Counted from the stretch's first letter, positions 10,922 through 20,520 are shown. The stretch is 33,666 nucleotides of DNA from Cyanobacteria bacterium M_surface_10_m2_179 (GCA_016882545.1 VGPW01000011.1:1-33666), one strand, 5' to 3'. Program-made: numbers and translations. Notes: generated by a model from the sequence alone, not told the origin.

Positions 10922-10937
10922 CAAGTTGATCAACTTG
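10922..10937. promoter_or_regulatory. Perfect 16-base palindrome in the ureG-urtA gap
   Basis: CAAGTTGATCAACTTG reads the same on both strands. It lies 41 bases after the ureG stop and about 38 bases upstream of the proposed NtcA box. It is not followed by a T-run, so a terminator is unlikely; a dimeric repressor or activator operator is more plausible. No known factor was recognised. Confidence 0.45.
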
Positions 10938-10974
10938 CGTTGTGGGGCAATGAGTCTCATCGGTTCGCGAAATA

Positions 10975-11016
10975 GTTCGATCCGATACAAAAGCGGCCTC
11001 TGGGCGCCGATACGTT
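10975..11016 (+). promoter_or_regulatory. NtcA-activated class II promoter of urtA
   Basis: GTTCGATCCGATAC (10975-10988) fits the NtcA consensus GTA-N8-TAC with one change (GTT). Exactly 22 bases later comes TACGTT (11011-11016), a TAN3T -10 box. The 22-23 base spacing is the classic arrangement for NtcA-activated cyanobacterial promoters, where the box replaces the -35. A start near 11022 would give a leader of about 40 bases before the urtA ATG. Nitrogen control of urt genes by NtcA is established in other cyanobacteria; for this site it is prediction. Confidence 0.7.
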
Positions 11017-11061
11017 CCACAAACCGCTGACCGGCGGCAGCCCTTTTGTGACTTTCCCTAC

Positions 11062-12354
11062 ATGACGTCCCCTTCGATGCGGAAAACTTCGCTGCGTTTG
11101 CTGGGCGGTGCCACGGCTCTGGCCACCTCGCTCTCCCTGGTGGCCTGCGGTGGCGGCGAGAAGGCCGGTGGAGATTTCGATGGCGAAGTGAAGGTAGGCA
11201 TCCTTCACAGCCGCTCCGGCACCATGGCCATCTCCGAGAACACGGTGGCCGAAGCCGAGCTGATGGCGATCGATGAGATCAACGCCAAAGGCGGCATCAC
11301 CATCGACGGCAAAAAGCTGAAGATCGTTCCCGTTGAAGAGGACGGCGCCTCCGATTGGCCCACCTTCGCTGAGAAGGCCACCAAGCTGATCGATCAGGAC
11401 AAGGTTGCCGTTGTCTTCGGTGGCTGGACCTCCGCCAGCCGCAAGGCGATGCTGCCGGTGTTTGAGGCCAAGGACCACTTCCTCTTCTACCCGATTCAGT
11501 ACGAAGGTCAGGAGTGCTCCAAGAACATCTTCTACAGCGGTGCTGCTCCCAACCAGCAGGCTGAGCCCGCTGTGGATTGGCTGCTGAAGAACAAGGGCAA
11601 GGACTTCTTCCTGGTCGGTTCGGATTACGTGTATCCGCGTACCGCCAACACCATCATGAAGGAGCAGCTCAAGGCCAATGGTGGCAAGGTGGTGGGTGAG
11701 GATTACCTACCCCTCGGTAACACCGAAGTGGCTCCGATCATCGCCAAGATCAAGCAAGCCCTGCCCAAGGGTGGTGTGATCGTGAACACCCTCAATGGCG
11801 ATAGCAATGTGGCCTTCTTCAAGCAGATGAAGGCTGCCGGCATCACCCCGGCCAACGGCTATTCGATCATGAGCTTCTCGATTGCCGAAGAGGAGATCGC
11901 TGCCATCGGTCCTGAGTATCTGGAAGGCACCTACGCCGCCTGGAACTACTTCCAGAGCCTGGATACTCCCGCCTCCAAGGAGTTCACCAAGAACTTCAAG
12001 GCCAAATACGGCGACAAGCGCGTCACCAATGACCCCGCTGAAGCCGCCTATATGATGGTCTACCTCTGGGCTGCTGCAGCCGAGAAGGCCAACAGTGTTG
12101 ACGACAACAAGGTGCGTGAGGCCCTGGTCGGCGTGAGCTTCGATGCTCCAGAAGGCAAGGTCACCGTGCAGCCCAACCACCACGTTGAAAAGCTCGTGCT
12201 GATCGGCGAGGTGCAGAAGGATGGCATGTTCAAGATCCTCGAGAACAAGGGCTTCGTGAAGCCTGTGGCCTGGAACCAGTACGTGCCCGAAACCAAGGGC
12301 TTCACCTGCGACTGGACCCAGAAGCGCCCTGACGCCGGCAAGTACAAGATGTGA
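11062..12354 (+). CDS. urtA: Urea ABC transporter substrate-binding lipoprotein UrtA
   Basis: This 430-residue protein has a signal peptide ending in lipobox LSLVAC, with the lipidated Cys at residue 29, followed by a flexible Gly-rich stretch. The periplasmic-binding core starts with VKVGILHSRSGTMAISENTV. It contains VAVVFGGWTSASRKAMLPVFE and LFYPIQYEGQECSKNIFYSG, which are diagnostic of UrtA/FmdD urea-binding proteins. It captures urea at low concentration for the UrtBCDE membrane complex. Two in-frame ATGs exist (11062 and 11077). I kept the first; MRKTSLRLLGG from the second would also give a normal signal peptide. It is preceded by an NtcA-type promoter and followed by a strong hairpin. 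Confidence 0.96.
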   Translation: MTSPSMRKTSLRLLGGATALATSLSLVACGGGEKAGGDFDGEVKVGILHSRSGTMAISENTVAEAELMAIDEINAKGGITIDGKKLKIVPVEEDGASDWPTFAEKATKLIDQDKVAVVFGGWTSASRKAMLPVFEAKDHFLFYPIQYEGQECSKNIFYSGAAPNQQAEPAVDWLLKNKGKDFFLVGSDYVYPRTANTIMKEQLKANGGKVVGEDYLPLGNTEVAPIIAKIKQALPKGGVIVNTLNGDSNVAFFKQMKAAGITPANGYSIMSFSIAEEEIAAIGPEYLEGTYAAWNYFQSLDTPASKEFTKNFKAKYGDKRVTNDPAEAAYMMVYLWAAAAEKANSVDDNKVREALVGVSFDAPEGKVTVQPNHHVEKLVLIGEVQKDGMFKILENKGFVKPVAWNQYVPETKGFTCDWTQKRPDAGKYKM

Positions 12355-12383
12355 TCCACACATCTCACATCTCTTGAGGCAGC

Positions 12384-12409
12384 GGGGGAGAGAAATCTCC
12401 CCCTTTTTT
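12384..12409 (+). terminator. Intrinsic terminator or attenuator between urtA and urtB
   Basis: A perfect eight-base stem GGGGGAGA (12384-12391) / TCTCCCCC (12396-12403) with a GAAA tetraloop is followed by six T (12404-12409). It starts 30 bases after the urtA stop. Because urtB lacks its own obvious promoter in the remaining 50 bases, this is best read as a partial terminator. It would let binding protein be made in excess over membrane components. Confidence 0.88.
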
Positions 12410-12459
12410 GCTTCGCCCTTCTTCGTTTCTCCCCTTGCCTGAGGCCCCTGCTGGTCGCG

Positions 12460-13617
12460 ATGGATCTCCTCTACGACACACTGTTTAACGGCCTGGCCAT
12501 CGGCTCGGTTCTGGTGCTGGCTGCACTGGGCCTGGCGGTGGTGTTTGGCTTGATGGGTGTCATCAACATGGCCCATGGCGAGTTGATGATGCTTGGTGCC
12601 TATACCACCTTTGTGGTGCAGAACATTTTCAAGGCGGTGCTGCCGGATGCCTTGTTCCCGATTTACATCCTGGTGGCATTGCCCCTCGCCTTTGCGGTGA
12701 GTGGTCTGGCTGGATTGCTGCTGGAGAAAACAGTGATCCGCCGTCTCTATGGCCGTCCGCTCGAAACGTTGCTGGCCACCTGGGGTGTGAGCCTGATCCT
12801 GCAGCAGTTCGTGCGTTCGGTCTCGAGCGCCTTTGCCATCGGCCTGGTGGTGGCCGTGGTGGCGGGAATCCTGGTGGCTCGCTTCACCCCGAAAGCCTGG
12901 TGGCAGCAGCGCTGGACGCCCCTGCTCGGCACCGGCAGCTGGATCGTCACGGGTCTGGTGGGTGTGGCGATCGCTTCGCTGCTCGGAGAGCAGCGTGTGT
13001 TTGATCAGCCCTGGTTCAGCGCCCGCAACATTGATGTCACCGCACCGGAGTGGCTGCGTGGATCGATCGATGTGGGGGTGGTGAATATGCCGGCCGCCCG
13101 TCTTTTCATCATCGCCCTCACCGTGGTGGCGCTGTGTCTTGTGAACTGGTTCCTGCAGAAGAGCGTGTGGGGCATGCGCATTCGTGCGGTCACCCAGAAC
13201 CGCACGATGAGTGATTGCCTCGGCATCCCCACCCAGAAGGTGGACGCTCTCACCTTTCTGATTGGCTCCGGTCTGGCCGGTGTGGCTGGAGTGGCGGTGA
13301 CGCTGCTCGGTTCGGTGGGCCCCAACCTCGGCGGTAACTACATCGTGGATTGCTTCATGGTGGTGGTGCTCGGCGGCGTGGGCAAGCTGGCCGGCACGGT
13401 GCTGGCAGCCCTGGGGATCGGCATCCTCAGCTATGTGGTGGGCTCCGGCTCCCTGCTGTTGGTGTGGCCGGCCATGCCTGAAGGGCTCAATGCGGTGATC
13501 ACCTTCTTTGCTACCACCTCGATGGCGAAGGTGTTGGTGTTCGCCCTGATTGTGGTGTTCCTGCAGATCAGGCCGGCTGGGTTGTTCCCGCAGAAAGGCC
13601 GCATGGTGGAGGCCTGA
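12460..13617 (+). CDS. urtB: Urea ABC transporter permease UrtB
   Basis: The 385-residue inner-membrane permease has the branched-chain-type fold (LivH family). Motifs include LAVVFGLMGVINMAHGELMMLGAY near the N-terminus, RPLETLLATWGVSLILQQ, the coupling-helix region GMRIRAVTQNRTMSDCLGIPT and the C-terminal VVLGGVGKLAGTV. With UrtC it forms the membrane channel for urea. It starts 105 bases after urtA, beyond the hairpin, and ends three bases before urtC. Length is typical for cyanobacterial UrtB. Confidence 0.96.
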   Translation: MDLLYDTLFNGLAIGSVLVLAALGLAVVFGLMGVINMAHGELMMLGAYTTFVVQNIFKAVLPDALFPIYILVALPLAFAVSGLAGLLLEKTVIRRLYGRPLETLLATWGVSLILQQFVRSVSSAFAIGLVVAVVAGILVARFTPKAWWQQRWTPLLGTGSWIVTGLVGVAIASLLGEQRVFDQPWFSARNIDVTAPEWLRGSIDVGVVNMPAARLFIIALTVVALCLVNWFLQKSVWGMRIRAVTQNRTMSDCLGIPTQKVDALTFLIGSGLAGVAGVAVTLLGSVGPNLGGNYIVDCFMVVVLGGVGKLAGTVLAALGIGILSYVVGSGSLLLVWPAMPEGLNAVITFFATTSMAKVLVFALIVVFLQIRPAGLFPQKGRMVEA

Positions 13618-13620
13618 TCG

Positions 13621-14774
13621 ATGGCGGATCTGCTTGCCTCACGCAACCTGCGGTGTTGGCTCCCCTGGGCGTTGATCGTGCTGGGAGCCTTGGTTCTGCC
13701 GGTGGTCTTGCCACCGTTTCGCTTGAACCTGCTCGGTCGTTTCCTCTCCCTGGGCATCGTGGCTCTGGGTGTGGATCTGATCTGGGGCTACACCGGCATG
13801 CTCAGCCTTGGGCAGGGCATCTTTTTCGCGCTGGGTGGCTACGCCCTGGCGATGTATCTGCAGCTCAATGAGCTCAAACCCGGTGAATTGCCGGAGTTTT
13901 TCTCGCTGTATGGGGTGAAGAGTCTGCCGGCGTTCTGGCAGCCCTTCGGTTCACCCCTGTTCACCCTGATTTCCATCTGGGTGATCCCGGCCGTTGTAGC
14001 TGGCCTGCTGGGTTATTTGGTGTTCCGCAACCGCATCAAGGGGGTCTACTTCTCGATCCTCACCCAGGCGGCGTTGCTGGTGTTCTTCAACTTCTTCAAC
14101 GGCCAGCAGAAGCTGATCAATGGCACCAATGGCCTGAAAACATCCACGGCTCGCATCTTCGGTGAGCTGATCGGTAGCGATGGGATGCAGCGCAACCTGT
14201 TCTGGCTCACGGTGGTGCTCACCGTGGCGGCCTATCTGCTCTGCCGTTGGCTCACCGATGGTCGCTTTGGTGATGCCCTGATCGCCATCCGCGACGACGA
14301 ACCGCGCCTGCGCTTCACCGGCTACAACCCCACCGCCTACAAAACCGTGGTGTTTGCCGTTGCCGGTGCTCTGGCCGGCATCAGCGGTGCGCTCTACACG
14401 GTGCAGTCCGGCATCGTCTCCCCCCAATACATGGCCGTTCCCTTCTCGATTGAGATGGTGATCTGGGTGGCGGTGGGAGGCCGCGGCACCTTGATCGGCG
14501 CGGTGCTCGGTGCCGTGCTGATCAACTACGCCAAGAGCCTGGTGAGTGAGGCCTTGCCGGAAACCTGGCTGTTCATCCAGGGCGGTTTGTTCCTGTTGGT
14601 GGTGTTGGCTCTGCCGGATGGTCTGGTGGGTTGGTGGCGTCAGGGAGGTCCGTCCCGCCTGATCGCCATGGTGGGCTGGCCGCCGCGCACGGCCACCTAT
14701 CCCGCCCTGGATCTCGACCCTCAGGTGGCGGCGGAACAGGAGCAGTTGCAGAACCCACGCGCCGGCCAGCAACG

Positions 14775-14778
<4 letters not shown>
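13621..14778 (+). CDS. urtC: Urea ABC transporter permease UrtC
   Basis: This 385-residue LivM-type permease has LGIVALGVDLIWGYTGMLSLGQG early, a coupling segment DALIAIRDDEPRLRFTGYNPTAYK and a late VAVGGRGTLIGAVLGAV. It pairs with UrtB to form the urea channel. The C-terminal 45 residues are hydrophilic (ATYPALDLDPQVAAEQEQLQ) and cytoplasmic. It starts three bases after urtB and overlaps urtD by four bases (ATGA). Confidence 0.95.
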
Positions 14779-15541
<763 letters not shown>

Positions 15542-15545
<4 letters not shown>

Positions 15546-16249
15546 CCTTGCTCGATATCCGCGGACTCAACGTCTTCTACGGCGAGAGCCACATCCTGCG
15601 GGATGTCGACCTCAACGTCGGCGCTGGCGAGATGGTTTGCCTGATCGGCCGGAATGGCGTTGGCAAAACCACCCTGCTCAAAACGGTGATCGGGTTGCTG
15701 CAGCAACGCCACGGCGATCTGCAGCTGGAGGGCCGCTCACTCACCGCCCTGCCTCCCCACGCCCGGGCCCGGGTGGGGGTGGGCTACGTGCCCCAGGGCC
15801 GCGAGATCATCCCTCAGCTCACGGTGCGCGAGAACCTGCTGCTGGGCTTGGAGGCCCTGCCTGGCGGTCTGGCCAAGAACCGCCACATCGATCCCCTGGT
15901 GTTCGAGCTGTTCCCGATCCTGGAGAAGTTCCTCGCCCGCCGCGGCGGCGACCTCTCCGGTGGTCAGCAACAGCAGCTGGCGATTGCCCGGGCCCTGCTC
16001 GGTAAGCCCAAGCTGCTACTGCTCGATGAACCCACGGAGGGCATTCAGCCTTCGGTTGTGCTGGATATCGAGCGGGCGGTGCGGCGGATCATCGAGGCCA
16101 CCGGCATCAGCGTGCTGCTGGTGGAGCAACACCTCCACTTCGTGCGCCAGGCCGATCGCTACTACGCCATGCAGCGTGGCGGCATCGTGGCCAGTGGGCC
16201 CACCTCGGAGCTCAGCAAAGACGTGGTGGATCGTTTCCTCACGGTGTGA
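15542..16249 (+). CDS. urtE: Urea ABC transporter ATP-binding protein UrtE
   Basis: The 235-residue LivF-type ATPase shows Walker A GRNGVGKT, signature LSGGQQQQLAIARAL, Walker B LLLLDEPTEGIQPS and LLVEQHLHFV. The GIQPSVV after Walker B is typical of UrtE. It begins with an ATGA overlap with urtD and completes the urtABCDE set. Its last 11 bases overlap the convergent end of the permease relic on the opposite strand, so no separate terminator fits between them. Confidence 0.96.
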
Positions 16250-17816
16250 GGTCGGTGGCGACCTGGGCCTCCACGGAGGCCCTCGGCAGCCGCGCCCGTA
16301 CGGCCAGCGGGAACACAGCCAGGGCGAACAGCGCCACCAGCAGCAGCTGGCGGGGCCCGTCCTGGCTCACTTCGGCGATCAGCAGCAAGCCGCCGAGATA
16401 GAGAAACCACCAGCTCCCTGAAGCGGCCTGCAGAGGCTGCCTGCGCTGGATCTGCAGCAGCCCAACCAACAACGACGGCAGCACCACCAGCAACACAGCA
16501 CCTTCCAAAGCACTGCGACCGCACCAGATCACCGCCCAACTGGCCGCCACGAAGGTGAGCGGGCAGAGCAGCTCAGCCCAGGGCAGCCGGAAGGCACGCG
16601 CTGCCTCGGGCCGTTGCCGCCGCAGGGCCAGCAGACTCACCGGCCCCACCGCCAGGGCGATCACCAGGGTGGCGGTGAGGAAGCTCGCCACCCGCTGCCA
16701 GCTCGGTCCCCCCAGCAGCATCACCAGGCCGATCGCCAGGCTCCAGAGCAGGGCCACCACCGGCACGGCCTGCCGGTTGAGCCGGCCCATCGAGCTGGGC
16801 AGCAGCCCCAACCGCCCCATCATCCAGGCCACCCGCGCCGAAACGCCCATGTAGGTCATGGCGGTGGCGCCGGGGGAGATCACCGCGTCGCTCAGCAACA
16901 GCGCCGCCACCCAGCCCATGCCCAGCCCCATGGCGATCGCCACCAGCGGTCCGCCATGGGCGGTGAGCTGTAGCCCGCTCCAGCCCTGCGCCAGCGCCTG
17001 GGGCGGCACGGCCACCAGGAAGCTCAGCTGCAGCACCAGATAGATCAGCAGGGACACCCCCAACCCCAGACCCATCGCCAGGGGCACGTTGCGCTGCGGA
17101 TCGCGAGCCTCGCCGGCCAGGTCCATGGCCGTGCGGAACCCCAGCAGGCTGAACAGGATGCCGCCGCCGCTGATGGCGCTCACCACGCCGGTCAGGCCAG
17201 AGCCTTGGGGGTTGGCATGCAGGCTGAGATTGCTCTAATGCCCCGCCGTGGCCATCAGGCTCAGCGACACCAGCAGGGGCACCACCAGCTTCCAGCTGGT
17301 GAGGCCATCGATCCAGCGGGCCAGCCAGCTCACCCCGGCCAGGTTGATCCAGGCCATTAACACCAGCAGCGCGGCGGCGATGCCCAGCCCGGCCCCGCTG
17401 AGCACCTGGCCCTGGCCACCATCGGCGGTGAGCCAGGGGAAGCTGCTGGCCAGGTATTGCACCATTGCCAACACTTCGATCGTTGGCAACGTTAGGTAGG
17501 CGATCCAGGCGCACCAGCCGCCGATGAAGCCAGCCCAGCGGCCGTGGCTGAGCAGCGGGATCTGGGCGAGGGCGCCGGAACTGGGTACCAGGGCGCCGAG
17601 TTCGGCGAACACCAGTGCCAGGGCAAAGGTCATCAGCCCGCCTAACAGCCAGGCCAGCAGGCTGGCGGGCCCGGCGAAGCGGGCGGCGTAGAGCGGTGCA
17701 AATAACCAGCCCGAGCCGATGGTGCTCGTGACCACCGCCAGGGTGAGACTGCGCAACCCCAGGCTGCGCTGCAACGTCTCGGGGGTCGGTGCTGTCGCGC
17801 CGTTGGTCGCCGACAT
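16239..17816 (-). pseudogene. APC-family amino-acid permease split by an in-frame TAG
   Basis: Two minus-strand segments, 17816-17238 and 17234-16239, are in the same frame and are separated only by a TAG at 17237-17235. The first half has the APC start LGLRSLTLAVVTSTIGSGWLFAP and about six membrane helices, ending LSLMATAGH. The second resumes SNLSLHANPQGSGLTGVVSAI and continues with the conserved GFRTAMDLAGEARDPQRNVP loop and further helices. Read through, the protein would be 525 residues, normal for COG0531-type permeases. I chose the ATG at 17816 (MSATNG); upstream alternatives reach 17894. No other lesion is evident, so this is a fresh nonsense mutation, a sequencing error or, less likely, a read-through stop. 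Substrate is unknown. Confidence 0.8.
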
Positions 17817-17852
17817 GGGCCGAGGCGACTGCGCCCATGCTGTGGGATTTGA

Positions 17853-17867
17853 TGCACAATCGGTGCA
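17853..17867. promoter_or_regulatory. Inverted repeat between divergent permease and exported-protein genes
   Basis: TGCAC (17853-17857) and GTGCA (17863-17867) flank a five-base centre. The site is 19 bases before the exported-protein ATG and 36 bases before the permease start, a good place for an operator controlling one or both genes. The arms are short, so chance occurrence is possible. Confidence 0.3.
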
Positions 17868-17886
17868 CGATTTAGAAACTCTCCCA

Positions 17887-18369
17887 ATGGGCAACTCTCT
17901 GCGCCGGACGGCTCAACTGGCCCTGGCCTCAGCCGGTAGCTGCATGCTGCTCGCCGCGATGCCTGCAGGTGCCCAAACCTGTCAGTTCCTGGCGCCTGTC
18001 GGTGGCAACGGCACAACCAACATCGTGACTAAAACCATCGGTGCCGGTGACCCCCTGCCCTTCAGCCGCCCCAACTGGAACACCGACTTCTTCGTCACCC
18101 AGCCCTACAACTCCTACAAGTTGTTCTTCACAGCGAACTCCTCGGTGAGCGCCACCTATCCGATTCAGGGCTATCTCAAGTTCACCGATGGTTCCAACCT
18201 GCAGGTGATCAACGAGTCCTATGCCCCCCAGGTGGGCACCGGCCGTCAGTGGAATGTGCAGGCGGTTCCCGGCAAGACCGTGAGCCAGGTGAACTTCAAG
18301 ATCGGCGCCAGTGCTGATCAGGCGGCCACCGGCTTCACTTACCGCATCTCGGTGCAGGGTTGCAACTGA
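17887..18369 (+). CDS. Small exported protein of unknown function
   Basis: I do not recognise this 160-residue protein. It has a clear Sec signal peptide: NSLRRT, a hydrophobic core with LALASAGSCMLLAA, then AGA at about residues 27-29 as the likely cleavage site. The mature part begins QTCQF and ends QGCN. It therefore has one Cys near each end (32 and 159), which could form a disulfide closing a beta-rich fold (alternating segments such as NSYKLFFTANSSVSATY and FTYRISVQG). It is probably periplasmic or outer-surface. I chose the ATG at 17887 because it gives the signal peptide; the frame is open further upstream. It is divergent from the permease relic and convergent with pabC, one base apart. 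Confidence 0.75.
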   Translation: MGNSLRRTAQLALASAGSCMLLAAMPAGAQTCQFLAPVGGNGTTNIVTKTIGAGDPLPFSRPNWNTDFFVTQPYNSYKLFFTANSSVSATYPIQGYLKFTDGSNLQVINESYAPQVGTGRQWNVQAVPGKTVSQVNFKIGASADQAATGFTYRISVQGCN

Positions 18370-18370
18370 G

Positions 18371-19183
18371 TTAAAGCAAGCCCCACCAGAGCGCTTCGGC
18401 GCCCTGGTGGGGTTCAAGCTCCCGTCCATCCAGTGTTCGGATCGCCCGGCAGCTGAGGCTGTTGATCAGCAGCCACTGATCGCCGGGTTCTGGTGTGGCG
18501 GTTAGCACCGCTTCCTCCGCCAAGGCCAGCTCCAGCAAACGGCCGCGCATCACCCCCGGCAGGCAGCCACTGCTGAGAGGTGGTGTGAGCCAGGTGCCCT
18601 GCCGCAGCACGAGCACGTTGGCGGCAGCTCCGCAGCACAGCTCACCCTCGCTGTTGAGCAGCAATGCCTCATCGGCTCCAGCCGTTTGCGCTTCGCGTCG
18701 GGCCTGAATCGCCTGGCCGTAGGCGAAGGTTTTGCATTGGCTCAGCAGGCTGTGGGTGTTGCGCTGTTCCCGGCGACTCACGATCGCCGTCACCGCCCGA
18801 AAGCTCGGGGTGTGTGGGTTGAGCTGCAGCCAGAAGCGGTGCCCCTGGGATGGAGCTGGCAGGTCGATTCCCCGCCCCGTGCCGCCGCCCCGGCTCCAGT
18901 TCAGCCGCAGGGCGCCGCTGTGTTGCTGGAGCCCCGCCCGCTGCACCGCCTCCTGGATCAGGGGCACCAGCTCCGCCGGCGGCGGCGGTGGCGCCATCCC
19001 CAGCAGAGCCGCGCTGCGATGCCAGCGTTGGTGGTGAGCGCTGAGCAGCTGGGGTTCGCCCCGCAGCACAAGCAGCGTTGTGAACACGCCATCCGCCAGC
19101 AGCAGGCCGCGATCGTCCAAGCCGATCGAGAGCTCCTGGGGACTGCCCCATTGGCCGCCGATCCAGGCGATCGGGCCACTCAT
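18371..19183 (-). CDS. pabC: Aminotransferase class IV, probable aminodeoxychorismate lyase
   Basis: The 270-residue PLP enzyme fits class IV aminotransferases. GLDDRGLLLADGVFTT is the N-terminal signature, the PLP lysine is Lys151 in QCKTFAYGQAIQAR, and EGELCCGAAANVLV precedes the SGCLPGVMRGRLLE phosphate-binding region. It is assigned as 4-amino-4-deoxychorismate lyase, which releases p-aminobenzoate for folate, because it overlaps pabB by four bases. A branched-chain or D-amino-acid aminotransferase role cannot be excluded from motifs alone. Its 3' end carries a strong hairpin. Confidence 0.82.
   Translation of the reverse strand: MSGPIAWIGGQWGSPQELSIGLDDRGLLLADGVFTTLLVLRGEPQLLSAHHQRWHRSAALLGMAPPPPPAELVPLIQEAVQRAGLQQHSGALRLNWSRGGGTGRGIDLPAPSQGHRFWLQLNPHTPSFRAVTAIVSRREQRNTHSLLSQCKTFAYGQAIQARREAQTAGADEALLLNSEGELCCGAAANVLVLRQGTWLTPPLSSGCLPGVMRGRLLELALAEEAVLTATPEPGDQWLLINSLSCRAIRTLDGRELEPHQGAEALWWGLL
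18381..18412. terminator. Long UUCG hairpin inside the pabC 3' end
   Basis: CCCCACCAG (18381-18389) pairs with CTGGTGGGG (18404-18412). Inside, GCGC-TTCG-GCGC (18391-18402) extends the stem with one A/C mismatch. The near-symmetric hairpin begins 11 bases after the exported-protein stop and lies within the last codons of pabC on the other strand. The flanking T-runs are weak on both sides, so it may act as a bidirectional terminator or as an RNA-stabilising end. Confidence 0.6.
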
Positions 19184-20520
19184 TGCAGCGCCTCCAGCAG
19201 GGGGTTGAGCTTCCAGCCCAGCTCGTCAGCCTCGGCCTGGGGATCGGAGTCGGCCACGATGCCGCAGCCGGCGTGGCAGCGCAGGGTGTTGTGGTGCAGC
19301 AGCAGGCTGCGGATCAGGATGCTGCTGTCGAAGCTGCCGTCAAAGTCGCGCCGCAGCAGTGAGCCGCAATAGGGGCCCCGGGCCACGGGTTCCAGCTCTG
19401 CCAGCCGCTGACAGGCTCGCAGTTTGGGGGCGCCGCTGATCGATCCCCCCGGCCAGCAGGCCCGCAGCAGATCCACCCAGCTGCGATCGGGCGGGAGTTG
19501 CCCCGTCACCACTGAGGTGAGGTGGTGCACCTGCGGGTAGCTCTCCAGACCCACCAGCTGCGGCACACCGATCGAGCCGGGCACACACACCCGCCCCAGG
19601 TCGTTGCGCAGCAGATCCACGATCATCACGTTCTCGGCCCGGTCCTTGGGGCTGCACACCAAATCCACGGCCTGATCGGCGTCCCGCTCCGGGTTGGGAT
19701 CACGGGGGCGTGTGCCTTTGATTGGCCGCGTCTCCACGCAACCCGCGGCATCCACCTGCAGAAACCGCTCCGGTGAAGCCGAGATCACCGCTTCGCCTTG
19801 GGCCTCGCCGGCCGCCACCACCAGCCCGGCAAACGGAGCCGGACAGCGCTGCCGCAGGCGCACGAACAGTTGCAGGGCTGCCTCGCCCCCGCCCTGCTCC
19901 GGCAGTGTGGTGCTGCAGCAGGCGGTGAGGTTGGCCTGAAACAGATCGCCGCTGGCGATCCGGGCGCGGATCTGCTCCACACCGCTGGCGAAGCCTTGGC
20001 GGTCGCTATGCCACTGCCAGTGCGCCTTCGGCACGGCGATCGCTGGGGTGGGGCGGCTCTGGTGTGGCTGGGTCGGCAGCTGCTCCAGCCAGTGCGCCAT
20101 GGTCTGCACCCGCTCCGGATCGTGCCCTTCCAGCCAGAGCTGCTGGTTCATTAGATCGAAGCGCAGCACCGGGTCATGGCGGGCGATCCAGAGGCTCGCC
20201 ATGGTGTCGGGCTTCCAGGGGTTGGCGGGTTCCACCCAGGCACCCGCCTCGTAGCTGAGCCAGCCGCACCAATGTCCGGGGCCCAGGTTGGCCAGCTGCG
20301 CGAAGGGGTCGCTGGCGCCGCTGTCCCCGGGGAGCCCGCGGCAGCAGCGTTGCTCCAGCGGATCCACCGCCAGGGTGGCCCAGCGCCCGAGCGGGCTGCC
20401 ATCTCCATCCAGCCAGATCAGACCTTCCAGACCCCACCGCTCAGCCAGCAGCGGGGCCAGCTGCGCCGGCGGGCGCCAGGCCACATGGTGCCGCGTGGTG
20501 TGGATCGGCGAGGCTGCCAT
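19180..20520 (-). CDS. pabB: Aminodeoxychorismate synthase component I
   Basis: This 446-residue chorismate-binding enzyme uses ammonia to convert chorismate to aminodeoxychorismate in the folate pathway. C-terminal motifs are unmistakable: SGDLFQANLTACC, ISASPERFLQ, ETRPIKGTRPRD (the conserved lysine of PabB-type enzymes), DRAENVMIVDLLRNDLGRV, HHLTSVVTGQL and PGGSISGAPKLRA. The N-terminal half is more divergent (GHWCGWLSYEAGAWVEP). The PIKGT motif and the adjoining pabC favour PabB over TrpE. It overlaps queC by one base and pabC by four. No pabA glutaminase is in the window. Confidence 0.9.
   Translation of the reverse strand: MAASPIHTTRHHVAWRPPAQLAPLLAERWGLEGLIWLDGDGSPLGRWATLAVDPLEQRCCRGLPGDSGASDPFAQLANLGPGHWCGWLSYEAGAWVEPANPWKPDTMASLWIARHDPVLRFDLMNQQLWLEGHDPERVQTMAHWLEQLPTQPHQSRPTPAIAVPKAHWQWHSDRQGFASGVEQIRARIASGDLFQANLTACCSTTLPEQGGGEAALQLFVRLRQRCPAPFAGLVVAAGEAQGEAVISASPERFLQVDAAGCVETRPIKGTRPRDPNPERDADQAVDLVCSPKDRAENVMIVDLLRNDLGRVCVPGSIGVPQLVGLESYPQVHHLTSVVTGQLPPDRSWVDLLRACWPGGSISGAPKLRACQRLAELEPVARGPYCGSLLRRDFDGSFDSSILIRSLLLHHNTLRCHAGCGIVADSDPQAEADELGWKLNPLLEALQ

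Noticed and set aside
11048-11061. GTG-N8-TAC immediately before the urtA ATG
   Set aside because: It abuts the start codon, so it cannot act as an activator site for this gene.
16573-17868. 431-codon minus-strand frame bridging the broken permease
   Set aside because: It runs in a different frame with Arg/Pro/Gly-rich sequence and no membrane helices; the permease frame is the real one.
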